A stretch of 64,000 nt of DNA from Salegentibacter salarius (GTDB taxonomy: Bacteria > Bacteroidota > Bacteroidia > Flavobacteriales > Flavobacteriaceae): positions 27,026 to 91,025 of the forward strand of contig NZ_FVZF01000011.1 in NCBI RefSeq assembly GCF_900168265.1. The letters are read 5' to 3'. A model generated the notes under the pieces. It made no database searches. It was not told the origin of the DNA and saw only the letters and a program-made list of their open reading frames with translations. The translations under genes were made by a program, and so were the position numbers. Position 1 is the stretch's first letter. Each line of letters begins with the position of its first letter. This document shows positions 18,499 to 27,372 of this stretch, in pieces.

Positions 18499-19227
18499 TT
18501 ACTTCTGATAAGCTTCACTATATGGAGACCAAATCTCGTAAATAGGATCTCCTTTAGAACTTTTTCCCCGGTGATGCCATTTACCATCTTTTACTTCATA
18601 TTTAAAATTTAAACTGGCCCCCACACGACTCGAATCTCTGGAGAAAAATTCAATATTTTCAATGTATTTTCCATTTTCTGCAGTGTAAGTTCCGCCGCCG
18701 GAGCCATTAAATTCTTTGGTGGCTGAATTAAAAGCGATCCATTGAAATCTTCCGCCGCTTAAAATCTTTACCGTGCGCCTATCACCGGGAGTCATCGTAT
18801 TCATTTCCCCGTTTCTTTCCCGGCCGGTAATTACCCAGGTTCCGGTAAGGGCATCAGTTTCTTCAGAAACTCTTTCCCAAATTTTGGTTGTCATTCCGTC
18901 AGAAATTTCCATCTTGTTTTCTCCATCCCAGGAAATATTATATTCCTGTTCAGTACCGATGTTTTGGGCATTGTAGGTGTCAAAATCCCTGATTTCGGTA
19001 AGGGTTTCATCTTGGAGGCTTAGTGCTCCACCGGCTGCGCCCAAAAATTCATTATTGCTTAGATTTTTAGAACCCAGGGCAAAATAACCATCCTGAACTA
19101 TTTTGATCACTACGCGATCGCTAACCGTTTCGCCATTTTTTTGAATTAGTTTCCAGGCACCATCTAATTCCTGGGCAGATATTATTCCGAAGCAGAATAG
19201 GAGAGGTAATAAGATTAATTTTTTCAT
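18499..19227 (-). CDS. Secreted protein with two tandem lipocalin-like domains
   Basis: 242 residues. The signal peptide MKKLILLPLLFCFGIISAQ is followed by two related beta-rich halves, about 20-120 and 126-238. Matching elements are LDGAWKLIQKNGE versus LTGTWVITGRERNGE, VVIKIVQDGYFALGSKN versus RTVKILSGGRFQWIAFN, LGAAGGALS versus NGSGGGTYT, and TKIWERV versus YEIWSPY. This points to an internal duplication of a single calycin-like unit. Ligand and role are unknown. It converges with the small secreted protein gene, stops 21 nt apart. Confidence 0.65.
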   Translation of the reverse strand: MKKLILLPLLFCFGIISAQELDGAWKLIQKNGETVSDRVVIKIVQDGYFALGSKNLSNNEFLGAAGGALSLQDETLTEIRDFDTYNAQNIGTEQEYNISWDGENKMEISDGMTTKIWERVSEETDALTGTWVITGRERNGEMNTMTPGDRRTVKILSGGRFQWIAFNSATKEFNGSGGGTYTAENGKYIENIEFFSRDSSRVGASLNFKYEVKDGKWHHRGKSSKGDPIYEIWSPYSEAYQK

Positions 19228-19270
19228 TTTAATAGAATATTGATTCCCTCTAATTTAATATAAAATTCAA

Positions 19271-19294
19271 TAAAAAACCCCGAAAATTTCGGGG
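19271..19294 (-). terminator. Terminator after hflX
   Basis: CCCCGAAA (19278-19285) pairs with TTTCGGGG (19287-19294). Read leftward it is followed by a T run (A run at 19272-19277 on the given strand), ending the hflX transcript. Confidence 0.8.
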
Positions 19295-19303
19295 CTTGAT
19301 TTG

Positions 19304-20524
19304 CTATTTTTCTTCTCCGTATTTATCGTATTCGGGATATAGGAAGTTATTGTAGGGAAAACGGGTGATATGAATTTTGCGAACCGCTTCGTAAACTTTT
19401 CTTCTAAAATCTTCCATATTTTCCTTATTTAAAGCAGATATGAACAGGACGTTATCTCCCATTTTATTCATCCAGGTTTGCTTCCATTCTTTTAGCGTAT
19501 AATGCGCTTTGGTCCTTTCGGTCATTAAATCGTCATCTTCAATTTCTTCAGCTTCATATTGATCAATTTTATTGAAAACCATAATGGTTGGCTTATCAAT
19601 ACTTTTAATCTCACTCATAATCTGGTTAACAGATTCTATATGGTCTTCAAAGTTTGGATGAGAAATATCTACAACGTGTAAGAGCAAATCGGCTTCTCTA
19701 ACTTCATCTAAGGTAGATTTAAAAGACTCTACCAATTGCGTAGGCAATTTCCTTATAAATCCTACCGTATCGGTTAAAAGGAAGGGTAAATTACGAATTA
19801 CCACTTTTCTAACCGTGGTGTCTAAAGTTGCAAAAAGTTTATTTTCGGCAAAAACTTCACTTTTACTTATGGTGTTCATTAAAGTAGATTTCCCAACATT
19901 GGTATAACCTACAAGTGCTACTCTAACCAACTGCCCGCGATTACCGCGCTGCACTTCCATCTGTTTATCTATGGTTTCGAGCTTTTTCTTTAAAAGCGAA
20001 ATTTTATCTCTAACGATCCTACGGTCAGTTTCAATTTCTGTTTCCCCGGGACCACGCATTCCAATACCACCACGCTGGCGTTCAAGGTGAGTCCACATAC
20101 CGGCAAGTCTTGGAAGTAAATATTCATATTGCGCAAGTTCTACCTGTGTACGGGCGTAACTTGTTTGCGCACGCTGTGCAAAAATATCAAGGATAAGCGT
20201 AGTTCTATCTAAAACTTTACACTTCAGGATCTTTTCAATATTCTTTTGCTGGGCAGGAGAAAGTTCATCATCAAAAATAGCAGTACCTACGTCATTTTCA
20301 TCAACGAATTCTTTTAATTCATTCATCTTTCCGGTACCGATAAAAGTTTTAGGATTGGGTTTATCCATATTCTGGCTAAAACGCTTTATCACTTCCCCGC
20401 CTGCTGTATAGGTAAGGAACTCTAGCTCGTCCAGGTATTCTTCTAATTTATCGTGCCCCTGCTCCTTGGTTACGATACCAATTAGAACAGCTTTTTCGTG
20501 GGTTAGGTCGGTTTTTTCAATCAT
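19304..20524 (-). CDS. hflX: GTPase HflX
   Basis: 406 residues. The N-terminal HflX domain (about 10-190) includes the signature GGIGMRGPGETEIETDRR. The G domain (about 200-370) has G1 GYTNVGKST, G3 DTVGFI, and G4 NKID. HflX binds the 50S subunit and splits stalled or stress-arrested 70S ribosomes. The promoter-like TAACTTTG lies only 5 nt before the ATG, suggesting a leaderless or near-leaderless mRNA. It has its own terminator and is separated from the upstream gene by another terminator. Confidence 0.96.
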   Translation of the reverse strand: MIEKTDLTHEKAVLIGIVTKEQGHDKLEEYLDELEFLTYTAGGEVIKRFSQNMDKPNPKTFIGTGKMNELKEFVDENDVGTAIFDDELSPAQQKNIEKILKCKVLDRTTLILDIFAQRAQTSYARTQVELAQYEYLLPRLAGMWTHLERQRGGIGMRGPGETEIETDRRIVRDKISLLKKKLETIDKQMEVQRGNRGQLVRVALVGYTNVGKSTLMNTISKSEVFAENKLFATLDTTVRKVVIRNLPFLLTDTVGFIRKLPTQLVESFKSTLDEVREADLLLHVVDISHPNFEDHIESVNQIMSEIKSIDKPTIMVFNKIDQYEAEEIEDDDLMTERTKAHYTLKEWKQTWMNKMGDNVLFISALNKENMEDFRRKVYEAVRKIHITRFPYNNFLYPEYDKYGEEK

Positions 20525-20529
20525 AACTA

Positions 20530-20537
20530 CAAAGTTA
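20530..20537 (-). promoter_or_regulatory. Candidate -7 element of hflX, adjacent to the start codon
   Basis: Read leftward this is TAACTTTG, a perfect TAnnTTTG match, ending 5 nt before the hflX ATG. No TTG is seen at the usual -33 distance, so support is moderate. Confidence 0.45.
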
Positions 20538-20605
20538 CATAATAGATTGCTACTGCGATTTTTGCTGAATTCATTTCAACATATATTTAACTAAAAAAGC
20601 TCATA

Positions 20606-20636
20606 AAATAAAAAACCTGCCGTTTATGGGCAGGTT
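20606..20636 (-). terminator. Terminator after the suf/DUF3078 operon
   Basis: AACCTGCC (20614-20621) pairs with GGCAGGTT (20629-20636) with a 7-nt loop. Leftward it is followed by a T-rich run. It separates the DUF3078 gene from hflX. Confidence 0.8.
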
Positions 20637-20690
20637 GTATTTTAAATTATTGCTGCTGAAAACAAGTTCAGCAAGAAGTCTTAGAAAGAT

Positions 20691-21584
20691 TTAAAATCCA
20701 TAATTAATTCCAAGACCGAATACTTCTCTTATTTGAAATCCCTGTACTGCATTATCGTCGTAAATGGCCTGGAAAATAAGATTTGTAGAAAGATAATCGT
20801 TAATCTTCATTTTCATGTTCATGGTGTAATCTATATCTACATTTTGTGGATCTTCAAGGTAATTGGAGTAGAGGTTAAGCAGGTTTTCCATCGTTACGTT
20901 TTCAATAACGTCAAATTTAGCATATCCCGAAACCGAGGCTCCAAGTTCAAAACGCATCGCTTTATTGGCGTCTACACCAAAATAATCTCCACCTACATAG
21001 CCTGGTCCAGAGGTGAAATCTTTATCAACAAAAACCATTCGGCCGGTAGCCGGTGCAATATTTACATAGAAATTTTCGCTTTTTTTCCACATCATACCAG
21101 GACCAAACTGAAGATAGGCGGGAGATAAAAAGTTAGTATATTCTGTTCGGGTAGTTTCTCCTGTTTCAGCATCTTCACCAAATTTATAACCTTTGGTAAT
21201 TTGTGTTCTGAAATTAAGAAAAAGTGAATAATACCAGTTTGAATCTTCTAATTGCTTACCTGCGATTGAGTTAAATTCTAAACGGTCACTTGTTTTTCTC
21301 GCAAACTCATCGCTGCGTTGCTTTGTGATCCCATAATCTACGAGCAACCTATTATCCCAGGTAAAATCGTCTTTTAAATAATTGAAATTATAGTCAAAAA
21401 GTAAATTTCCTGAAAGGTTAGAGGTTCCACCGCCGGTCCATTCTTCATTAAAGGCTGATTGATTAAAAAGTAAGGAGATGTTTCCTTCTTTGGTCCATCC
21501 TTGTTTTTGTTCTTCTTCCTCTTCCTGAGCAGACATATTAAAAATCCCGCCAAATAGGGCGAAAGTAAGTACTAATTTTTTCAT
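20691..21584 (-). CDS. DUF3078 outer-membrane-barrel-like protein
   Basis: 297 residues. The signal peptide (MKKLVLTFALFGGIFNMSAQ) is followed by an acidic stretch (EEEEEQ) and a protein made of repeated amphipathic strands. It carries the DUF3078 opening pattern (GWTKEGNISLLFNQSAFNEEWTGGG) and ends GLGINYGF with the final aromatic residue typical of outer-membrane barrels. Function is unknown. It is the last gene of the leftward suf gene row, 97 nt after DUF2480, and is followed by a clear terminator. Confidence 0.82.
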   Translation of the reverse strand: MKKLVLTFALFGGIFNMSAQEEEEEQKQGWTKEGNISLLFNQSAFNEEWTGGGTSNLSGNLLFDYNFNYLKDDFTWDNRLLVDYGITKQRSDEFARKTSDRLEFNSIAGKQLEDSNWYYSLFLNFRTQITKGYKFGEDAETGETTRTEYTNFLSPAYLQFGPGMMWKKSENFYVNIAPATGRMVFVDKDFTSGPGYVGGDYFGVDANKAMRFELGASVSGYAKFDVIENVTMENLLNLYSNYLEDPQNVDIDYTMNMKMKINDYLSTNLIFQAIYDDNAVQGFQIREVFGLGINYGF

Positions 21585-21681
21585 TTTTTTATAATTCTGA
21601 ATGTCACCTGAACGCTAATACAAGAATATAATCACTTTCTTGATATTGTTAAATTTGCGTCCAGCATCATGCTTGTTCATT

Positions 21682-22194
21682 TTAATTTTTTGGTTTCTTG
21701 TACAAAGGTACCGACGAGCAAGCCTCGCCATACATTAAACTCTTTACAACGGGTTGTAATTTTTCTATTAAAAGTAAATATGCGTTTTTTGGAACCGGTT
21801 TGTGGGCACAACCCTTTACAATTACAGGCTTATCCTTTAAATCGCTTACATCCATTTTTAAAATAGCTTCGGTGTACAGTACTGTCTCCAGTGTTTCCAG
21901 ATCGCCGGTTATTACTTTTTTTGCGTAAGGCTGTAAGTAGGTAGCCAATAACATAAATGCCCAGGCCGGGATAATCGCATCGCTGGAGCAGGTAAGTGCA
22001 ATGAATTTGCCTTCGTACTGGCTCCAGTCATGATTTTTGGCCTGTTCCCTAAATTCACTTTCCCGTAATACAAAACCTTCCAACAGCCAGTCTTTTACAT
22101 CAAACAAAACACGTTCGCCTTCAGGATAATAATCCTCAAGGTTAAAGGTGATTAGTTTGCTGTTGGCTATCCTGTTTACAATTTCTTCAGCCAT
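21682..22194 (-). CDS. DUF2480 family protein
   Basis: 170 residues, cytosolic, no signal. It matches the DUF2480 family by pattern: NRIANSKLITFNLEDYYPEG, LTCSSDAIIPAWAFMLL, VIVKGCAHKPVPKNAYLLL. It contains a few conserved-looking cysteines (TCSSD, KGCAH, EACSS). The function is unknown. The family often sits beside Fe-S biogenesis genes in this phylum, and here it follows sufT, which makes an accessory Fe-S role conceivable. That is inference. Confidence 0.75.
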   Translation of the reverse strand: MAEEIVNRIANSKLITFNLEDYYPEGERVLFDVKDWLLEGFVLRESEFREQAKNHDWSQYEGKFIALTCSSDAIIPAWAFMLLATYLQPYAKKVITGDLETLETVLYTEAILKMDVSDLKDKPVIVKGCAHKPVPKNAYLLLIEKLQPVVKSLMYGEACSSVPLYKKPKN

Positions 22195-22252
22195 AAAATG
22201 GGTTAAGTGTTAATGGTTAAAAGTTAATAAACGTTTGAAGCAAAAGTTTTTA

Positions 22253-22276
22253 TTCCCCCTTTGGGGCCTAGGGGGC
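22253..22276. repeat. GC-rich dispersed repeat, copy 1
   Basis: TTCCCCCTTTGGGGCCTAGG lies next to the sufT stop. It belongs to a family of C/G-run palindromes also seen at 43264, 48261 and 50059 in this AT-rich sequence. Confidence 0.5.
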
Positions 22277-22279
22277 TTT

Positions 22280-22603
22280 TTATAATAGCCCTAATTCCAA
22301 TTTTGCTTCTTCGCTAATAAGATCCTGATTCCAGGGCGGATCGAAAGTGATCTCTACTTCGGCCTCTTTCACAGTATCTATAGACGCTACTTTCTCTTTT
22401 ACTTCCTGCGGTAAACTTTCCGCTACCGGGCAGTTAGGTGTGGTTAGGGTCATTAGGATCTTTACTTCGTAATCGGTATTTACCATTACGTCGTAAATAA
22501 GTCCTAATTCGTATATATCTACAGGAATCTCCGGGTCATAAATGGTTTTTAAAACCTTTACGATCTTTTCTCCCAATTCCTGTGTATCTATTTCTTTTTC
22601 CAT
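22280..22603 (-). CDS. sufT: SufT/MIP18-family Fe-S assembly protein (DUF59)
   Basis: 107 residues, the whole length being one DUF59/MIP18 domain. Signatures are IYDPEIPVDIYELGLIYDV, the conserved Cys context TLTTPNCPVAESLP, and VEITFDPPWNQDLIS. SufT-type proteins help mature Fe-S proteins, probably at the transfer step. The start is 1 nt downstream of the sufE stop, so the two are translationally close. Confidence 0.9.
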   Translation of the reverse strand: MEKEIDTQELGEKIVKVLKTIYDPEIPVDIYELGLIYDVMVNTDYEVKILMTLTTPNCPVAESLPQEVKEKVASIDTVKEAEVEITFDPPWNQDLISEEAKLELGLL

Positions 22604-22604
22604 C

Positions 22605-23033
22605 TTATTTTAATTGTGTTTGGTATGCCACAGCATACATTTTAAGTTGTTTGATCATACTCACCAAACCATTGGCACGGGTAGGAGACAAATGCTCTTT
22701 CAGGCCAATATCATCAATAAATTTTGTGTCGGCTTCAATAATTGCTGAAGGATGATGATTTGAAAAAGCCCTTATTAAAATGGCTACAATACCTTTGGTA
22801 ATTATCGCATCACTATCTGCAGTAAAAACCAATTTCTCATCTTTTAGTTCAGCGTGAACCCATACTTTGCTCTGACAACCTTTAATAAGGTTTTCGTCAA
22901 TTTTATATTTTTCGTCTATAAGCGGAAGTGCTTTTCCAAGCTCTATCATATATTCATAACGCTGCATCCAGTCGTCGAACATCGCGAACTCGTCTACAAT
23001 CTCTTCCTGTATTTCCTGTATCGTTTTACTCAC
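22605..23033 (-). CDS. sufE: SufE sulfur-acceptor protein
   Basis: 142 residues, typical for SufE. The sulfur-accepting Cys lies in LIKGCQSKVWV near residue 51. Other family features are MFDDWMQRYEYMIELGKALP and the SPTRANGLVSMI segment. SufE takes persulfide sulfur from SufS and passes it to SufBCD. Its first codons overlap the META lipoprotein gene end by 8 nt, which links their translation. Confidence 0.95.
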   Translation of the reverse strand: MSKTIQEIQEEIVDEFAMFDDWMQRYEYMIELGKALPLIDEKYKIDENLIKGCQSKVWVHAELKDEKLVFTADSDAIITKGIVAILIRAFSNHHPSAIIEADTKFIDDIGLKEHLSPTRANGLVSMIKQLKMYAVAYQTQLK

Positions 23034-23454
23034 TATCTTCTGTTTTTTGCAGGTTTAAAAGCTCCTGATTTTCTGCAGATAAAAATATTAAATCTTTATC
23101 GCTAATTTTTACTTTTCTGATTTCGGGAATTGCTTCATTAAAAATCTCTTCATATTCCATTTGTCCTTCGCAGTACATTTTTGTGCCTAGCGGTGGATTA
23201 AACTTTACGACGGAATCCTGAACTTTATAAGTTGCTACGAAATTATTGCAACCCGTTTTTCCCGAAAGGCGTTGTTCTTTGCCTTCAAAATTTAAAATAA
23301 AGCCTTCTACAGAAATATCTTCCCCGTCCATTTCCAGCAATTCATAATTGCCGTTAAGGGATTTTAGATCTGCTGGATCTTCTGAAATTTTTTCTTCTGA
23401 ATTTCCGCAGGAAATCATTAAAAATACGCTAAGTATAAATAGGAATTTCTTCAT
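23026..23454 (-). CDS. META-domain (HslJ-like) lipoprotein inside the suf operon
   Basis: The start is set at the ATG giving MKKFLFILSVFLMISC, a lipoprotein signal with Cys16; the longer frame would overlap the end of sufS. The mature part is one META domain (about 28-125): SLNGNYELLEMDGEDI, LSGKTGCNNFVATYKV, and the second Cys in GTKMYCEGQMEYE. HslJ-type META proteins are envelope proteins tied to stress resistance in other bacteria. It sits between sufS and sufE and overlaps sufE by 8 nt. Its role in Fe-S biogenesis, if any, is unknown. Confidence 0.85.
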   Translation of the reverse strand: MKKFLFILSVFLMISCGNSEEKISEDPADLKSLNGNYELLEMDGEDISVEGFILNFEGKEQRLSGKTGCNNFVATYKVQDSVVKFNPPLGTKMYCEGQMEYEEIFNEAIPEIRKVKISDKDLIFLSAENQELLNLQKTEDSE

Positions 23455-23464
23455 CGTATATTGT

Positions 23465-24703
23465 TTAGGAAAGCATCGATTTTGCTTTTTTAACAGCCTC
23501 AATAAATCGGTCAATTTCTTCTTTAGTGTTGTAAAATGAAAAAGAAGCCCTAACCGTCCCCGGAATTTTATAAAAATCCATAATGGGTTGGGCGCAATGA
23601 TGGCCGGTTCTTACTGCAATACCCATTTTGTCTACAAGCGTCCCAATATCATAAGGATGCAATCCTTCAATATTAAAAGAAATCACAGCGGTTTTTTCTC
23701 TCGAAGTTCCGTAGAGTTTCATTCCTTCAATTTCCTGAAGTTTTAAAGTGGCATAATCCAGCAATTCATCTTCGTAGCGGGCAATAGCTTCAAAACCTAT
23801 ACGGTTCATATAGTCTATAGCCGCACCAAAAGCGATCCCACCACAAATATTAGGCGTACCGGCTTCAAATTTATGAGGAAGCTCGGCATAACTAGTCTTT
23901 TCAAAACTCACCGTTGCAATCATTTCTCCGCCTCCCTGGTAAGGGGGAAGTTTATTGAGCCATTCTTCTTTGCCATATAAAATGCCAACTCCTGTGGGGC
24001 CACACATTTTATGAGCAGAAACCACGTAAAAGTCCACATCCAGAGCCTGAACATCGGCTTTAATATGCGGGGCGGCTTGTGCGCCATCAATTAAAACGGC
24101 TGCGCCTTTTTCGTGGGCCTTATCTATAATTTTTTTAATAGGATTAATGGTTCCCAAAGCATTTGAAACGTGGTTTAGGAAAACCATTTTTGTTTTTTCT
24201 GAAAGCAATTCTTCAAAAGACTCGTAAATAAGTTCTCCCTGCTCGTTCATGGGAATCACTTTTAAGATTGCTCCTGTTTTTTCGCAAAGCATTTGCCAGG
24301 GCACTATATTGGAATGGTGCTCTAATGCCGATACCAGGATTTCATCGCCTTTTTTTAGAATAGAAGCAAAGCCACTGGCTACAAGATTAATGCCGTGCGT
24401 GGTGCCCGAAGTAAAGATGATTTCGTGCGCTTTTTCAGCATTAAAATGTTGCTGAATTTTTCTTCTTGCACCTTCATATTTATCGGTTGCTTCCTGTGAT
24501 AAACTATGCACGCCGCGGTGAATATTAGCATTGTAGTTAGAGTAATAATCTACAATCGCATCCATTACCTGTTTTGGCGTTTGCGAAGTTGCGGCATTAT
24601 CAAAGTAAACCAAAGGATAACCGTTAACTTCCCTATTTAGGATAGGGAAGTCTTTTCTAATTTCGTCAACGTTAAATGCTATATTATTAGTAGCAATGCT
24701 CAT
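23465..24703 (-). CDS. sufS: Cysteine desulfurase SufS
   Basis: 412 residues, full-length. PLP-binding Lys lies in VVSAHKMCGPTGVG, and the active-site Cys in the short-loop class II context RTGHHCAQPIMDF. The N-terminus VDEIRKDFPILNREVNGYPLVYFDNAATSQ is typical. It converts L-cysteine to alanine plus enzyme persulfide and passes sulfur to SufE. The upstream gene sufD ends 48 nt away, and the META lipoprotein gene starts 10 nt downstream. Confidence 0.97.
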   Translation of the reverse strand: MSIATNNIAFNVDEIRKDFPILNREVNGYPLVYFDNAATSQTPKQVMDAIVDYYSNYNANIHRGVHSLSQEATDKYEGARRKIQQHFNAEKAHEIIFTSGTTHGINLVASGFASILKKGDEILVSALEHHSNIVPWQMLCEKTGAILKVIPMNEQGELIYESFEELLSEKTKMVFLNHVSNALGTINPIKKIIDKAHEKGAAVLIDGAQAAPHIKADVQALDVDFYVVSAHKMCGPTGVGILYGKEEWLNKLPPYQGGGEMIATVSFEKTSYAELPHKFEAGTPNICGGIAFGAAIDYMNRIGFEAIARYEDELLDYATLKLQEIEGMKLYGTSREKTAVISFNIEGLHPYDIGTLVDKMGIAVRTGHHCAQPIMDFYKIPGTVRASFSFYNTKEEIDRFIEAVKKAKSMLS

Positions 24704-24751
24704 TTTTATATTGATTTGAGGATTCTATTTAATGCTACTTTAGATAGCGAT

Positions 24752-26086
24752 TTATAGGTTGAATCCTAATTCTACACCCAATTTATGGGCTATAAGTTTA
24801 TTGATTCTCTTTTTAATTTCCGGAATTTTTACACTTTCCAGTACGTTATTGGCAAATGCGTACATTAAAAGTCCGCTAGCCTCTTTTCTTGGAATTCCGC
24901 GGGATTGAAGATAGAATAAAGCTTCTTCATCTAACTGACCAATTGTACAACCGTGGCTACATTTTACATCGTCTGCAAAAATTTCCAGCTGAGGTTTCGA
25001 GTTTATGGTTGCTTTATCATTTAATAAAACATTGTTGTTAGACTGGTACGCATTTGTTTTTTGCGCTTCTTTTTCAACCACTACTTTTCCGTTGAAAACA
25101 CCAACTGATCTTTCGTCAAAAATACCTTTGTAATCCTGGTGCGATTCACAATTTGGTTCTATATGATGTACCAGGGTATTGTGATCTACGTGTTGTTTTC
25201 CTTCAATGATGGTTACCCCTTTCATTGTAGAATCTATGCGCTCTCCTCTTTGATAGAAATTAAGATTGTTTCGTGTTAATTTTCCGCCAAGAGAGAATGT
25301 ATGTACTGAACAGAAACTTTCAGATTGTTGCTCTATGTAGGTGTTATCTATTAAAGATGCAGAAAGTTTATCGTTCTGAATCTTATAGTAATCTACAATG
25401 GCGCGCTTATCAGCAAAAATTTCAGTAACCGAATTGGTAAGTACCGGGTGCTCGGTTAAACTCTGGTGACGCTCAATGATCTGGCAGTGAGAATTCTCAT
25501 CTACAACAATTAGATTACGCGGCTGTACCAAAATAGACGATTCATTTCCCGTAGAGAAATTAATGATCTGGATTGGTTTATCGGCCAAAGTATTCTTATG
25601 AATATGGATAAAAGCTCCTTCCTTGGTAAAAGCCGTATTCAACGAATTTAACCCGTTTTTTGGAGCCAGTTTGTTGAAATAATTATCAATTACCGGCTTG
25701 TAAAGGTCTTTGTTTAAAGCTGAAGACATAAGGCAAACATCAATCTTATCGTGCGTGGTGCTGGATAAGTGAGATGAGTAAATACCATCTATAAATACCA
25801 GATCGTAAGTATCTATCTCGTGGATAAGGTATTTTTTAATGTCTTTGTATTCTATAGCGTTTTCCTTCTTTGGAAAAAGACTGTAGTCTTCTTTCAAAAT
25901 CGATTTCAAAGAAGTGTATTTATAATCTTCTTCTTTTCGACTTGGGAAACCCATAGTTTCAAAGTCCTTAATCGCCTGGTTTCTTATTTTATGAAGATCA
26001 TCATTAGCTCCTGTGTACTCTTCTTCAAAAGCCAGGAATGATGATACTAATTTTTCTTTTAATTCCATCTTTAATTCTTTTGTCAT
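24752..26086 (-). CDS. sufD: Fe-S cluster assembly protein SufD
   Basis: 444 residues. It shows the SufB/SufD beta-helix core (LVQPRNLIVVDENSHCQIIE, SVHTFSLGGKLTRNNLNF) and the C-terminal SufBD signature (ADDVKCSHGCTIGQLDEEALFYLQSRGI). It pairs with SufB on SufC to form the scaffold complex. The ATG at 26086 gives MTKELKMELKEKL; a second ATG six codons later is an alternative start. Gap to sufC is 81 nt. Confidence 0.95.
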   Translation of the reverse strand: MTKELKMELKEKLVSSFLAFEEEYTGANDDLHKIRNQAIKDFETMGFPSRKEEDYKYTSLKSILKEDYSLFPKKENAIEYKDIKKYLIHEIDTYDLVFIDGIYSSHLSSTTHDKIDVCLMSSALNKDLYKPVIDNYFNKLAPKNGLNSLNTAFTKEGAFIHIHKNTLADKPIQIINFSTGNESSILVQPRNLIVVDENSHCQIIERHQSLTEHPVLTNSVTEIFADKRAIVDYYKIQNDKLSASLIDNTYIEQQSESFCSVHTFSLGGKLTRNNLNFYQRGERIDSTMKGVTIIEGKQHVDHNTLVHHIEPNCESHQDYKGIFDERSVGVFNGKVVVEKEAQKTNAYQSNNNVLLNDKATINSKPQLEIFADDVKCSHGCTIGQLDEEALFYLQSRGIPRKEASGLLMYAFANNVLESVKIPEIKKRINKLIAHKLGVELGFNL

Positions 26087-26167
26087 TTCCGCAGCGGCGG
26101 AAATCTTCTTAATTGAAAGGGTGTGAATCTTCTTTTTAGTTCTATTAAAAAGTTTTCAAACCTTGAA

Positions 26168-26920
26168 CTAAACCGCTTTTTCAGCTTTAACCCATTCGTA
26201 ACCTCTTTCTTCCAGCTCAAGAGCAAGTTCTTTTCCGCCAGATTTCACAATTTTCCCGTCTACCATTACGTGAACCACATCTGGTACAATATAGTTAAGC
26301 AAACGCTGGTAGTGAGTAATTAGCAATACCGCGTTATCTTTGCTTCTTAATTTGTTCACTCCATCGGCAACAATTTTTAAAGCATCAATATCCAAACCTG
26401 AATCAGTCTCATCAAGAATAGATAGTTTTGGCTCTAACATGGCCATTTGGAAAATCTCGTTACGTTTCTTTTCACCTCCGGAAAACCCTTCGTTTAGAGA
26501 TCTTGATAAGAATTTACGGTCAATTCCCAAACTTTCAGATTTCTCACGAATCTTCTTCAGCATTTCATTAGCTGGCATATCTTCAAGTCCGTTAGCTTTT
26601 CTATGCGCGTTGATAGCGGTTTTCATAAAATTGGTAACTGAAACTCCCGGAATCTCCACAGGATATTGAAAAGAAAGAAAGATCCCTTTATGAGCTCTTT
26701 CTTCAGGATCCATTTCTGAGATCTCTGTATTTTCAAAAATAATTTCTCCTTCGGTTTGTTCAAATTCCTCTTTCCCGGCAATTACCGAAGAAAGCGTACT
26801 TTTTCCTGAACCGTTTGGTCCCATTATAGCATGAACCTCTCCCGGATTAATTTCAAGATTAATTCCTTTAAGGATTTCCTTATCTTCTATACTCGCGTGT
26901 AAATTCTTTATTTTTAGCAT
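26168..26920 (-). CDS. sufC: SufC ATPase of the SufBCD complex
   Basis: 250 residues, one ABC ATPase domain. Walker A is GPNGSGKST, the signature region is [17 protein letters not shown], Walker B is [16 protein letters not shown], and the His switch is in LITHYQRLL. SufC hydrolyses ATP to drive conformational changes of SufB/SufD during cluster assembly. It starts 41 nt after the small lipoprotein gene. Confidence 0.97.
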   Translation of the reverse strand: MLKIKNLHASIEDKEILKGINLEINPGEVHAIMGPNGSGKSTLSSVIAGKEEFEQTEGEIIFENTEISEMDPEERAHKGIFLSFQYPVEIPGVSVTNFMKTAINAHRKANGLEDMPANEMLKKIREKSESLGIDRKFLSRSLNEGFSGGEKKRNEIFQMAMLEPKLSILDETDSGLDIDALKIVADGVNKLRSKDNAVLLITHYQRLLNYIVPDVVHVMVDGKIVKSGGKELALELEERGYEWVKAEKAV

Positions 26921-26961
26921 AAATTCTCTGTATGCATCCCTAATAAAATGGGATTGGTTTA

Positions 26962-27348
26962 TTATTCTTCTTGTTGTTCTGTAGCCTTTTCGGTCTCCAG
27001 AATTTCTAAAATCTCTCTAATTTCTATATTCTCGTTCCAGCCATCCTGCCTTGAATTTGGAACTATTTTTCCTTTTACTTTTACTGAAACCATATCAAAT
27101 TCTTCTTTTTGAAATGGCTGTACCTGCTTGGCCAGTACTTTAGACATCGAGTCTATAGTTACCCCGTAAACAAAGTCACTTCCCCTTAAAATTGCCGCAT
27201 CTCCTGCATAGATAAATTCCCCGGTTAGCGTTTGAATGCTATCAGGAACTTTTTCTGTTTCAGGTTGATTCATAAGATCTTCGCGGCCTTCGTCCTGGCA
27301 GGAAAAAGCCATAATAGCAAGGGCTATGATTAGCAAAAACTTCTTCAT
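26962..27348 (-). CDS. Small lipoprotein between sufB and sufC
   Basis: 128 residues from the ATG that gives [17 protein letters not shown], a lipoprotein signal with Cys17. An ATG five codons earlier is less likely. The mature part is a single beta-rich domain ([20 protein letters not shown], then [15 protein letters not shown] and [10 protein letters not shown]). This somewhat resembles the OB-type C-terminal domain of NlpE, but I would not assign it. It is inserted between sufB and sufC with 24 and 41 nt gaps, so it is co-transcribed. A lipoprotein at this place in a cytosolic Fe-S operon is unexpected. Confidence 0.75.
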   Translation of the reverse strand: MKKFLLIIALAIMAFSCQDEGREDLMNQPETEKVPDSIQTLTGEFIYAGDAAILRGSDFVYGVTIDSMSKVLAKQVQPFQKEEFDMVSVKVKGKIVPNSRQDGWNENIEIREILEILETEKATEQQEE

Positions 27349-27372
27349 TTTTTCAATCTTCATTTTCCCTAT

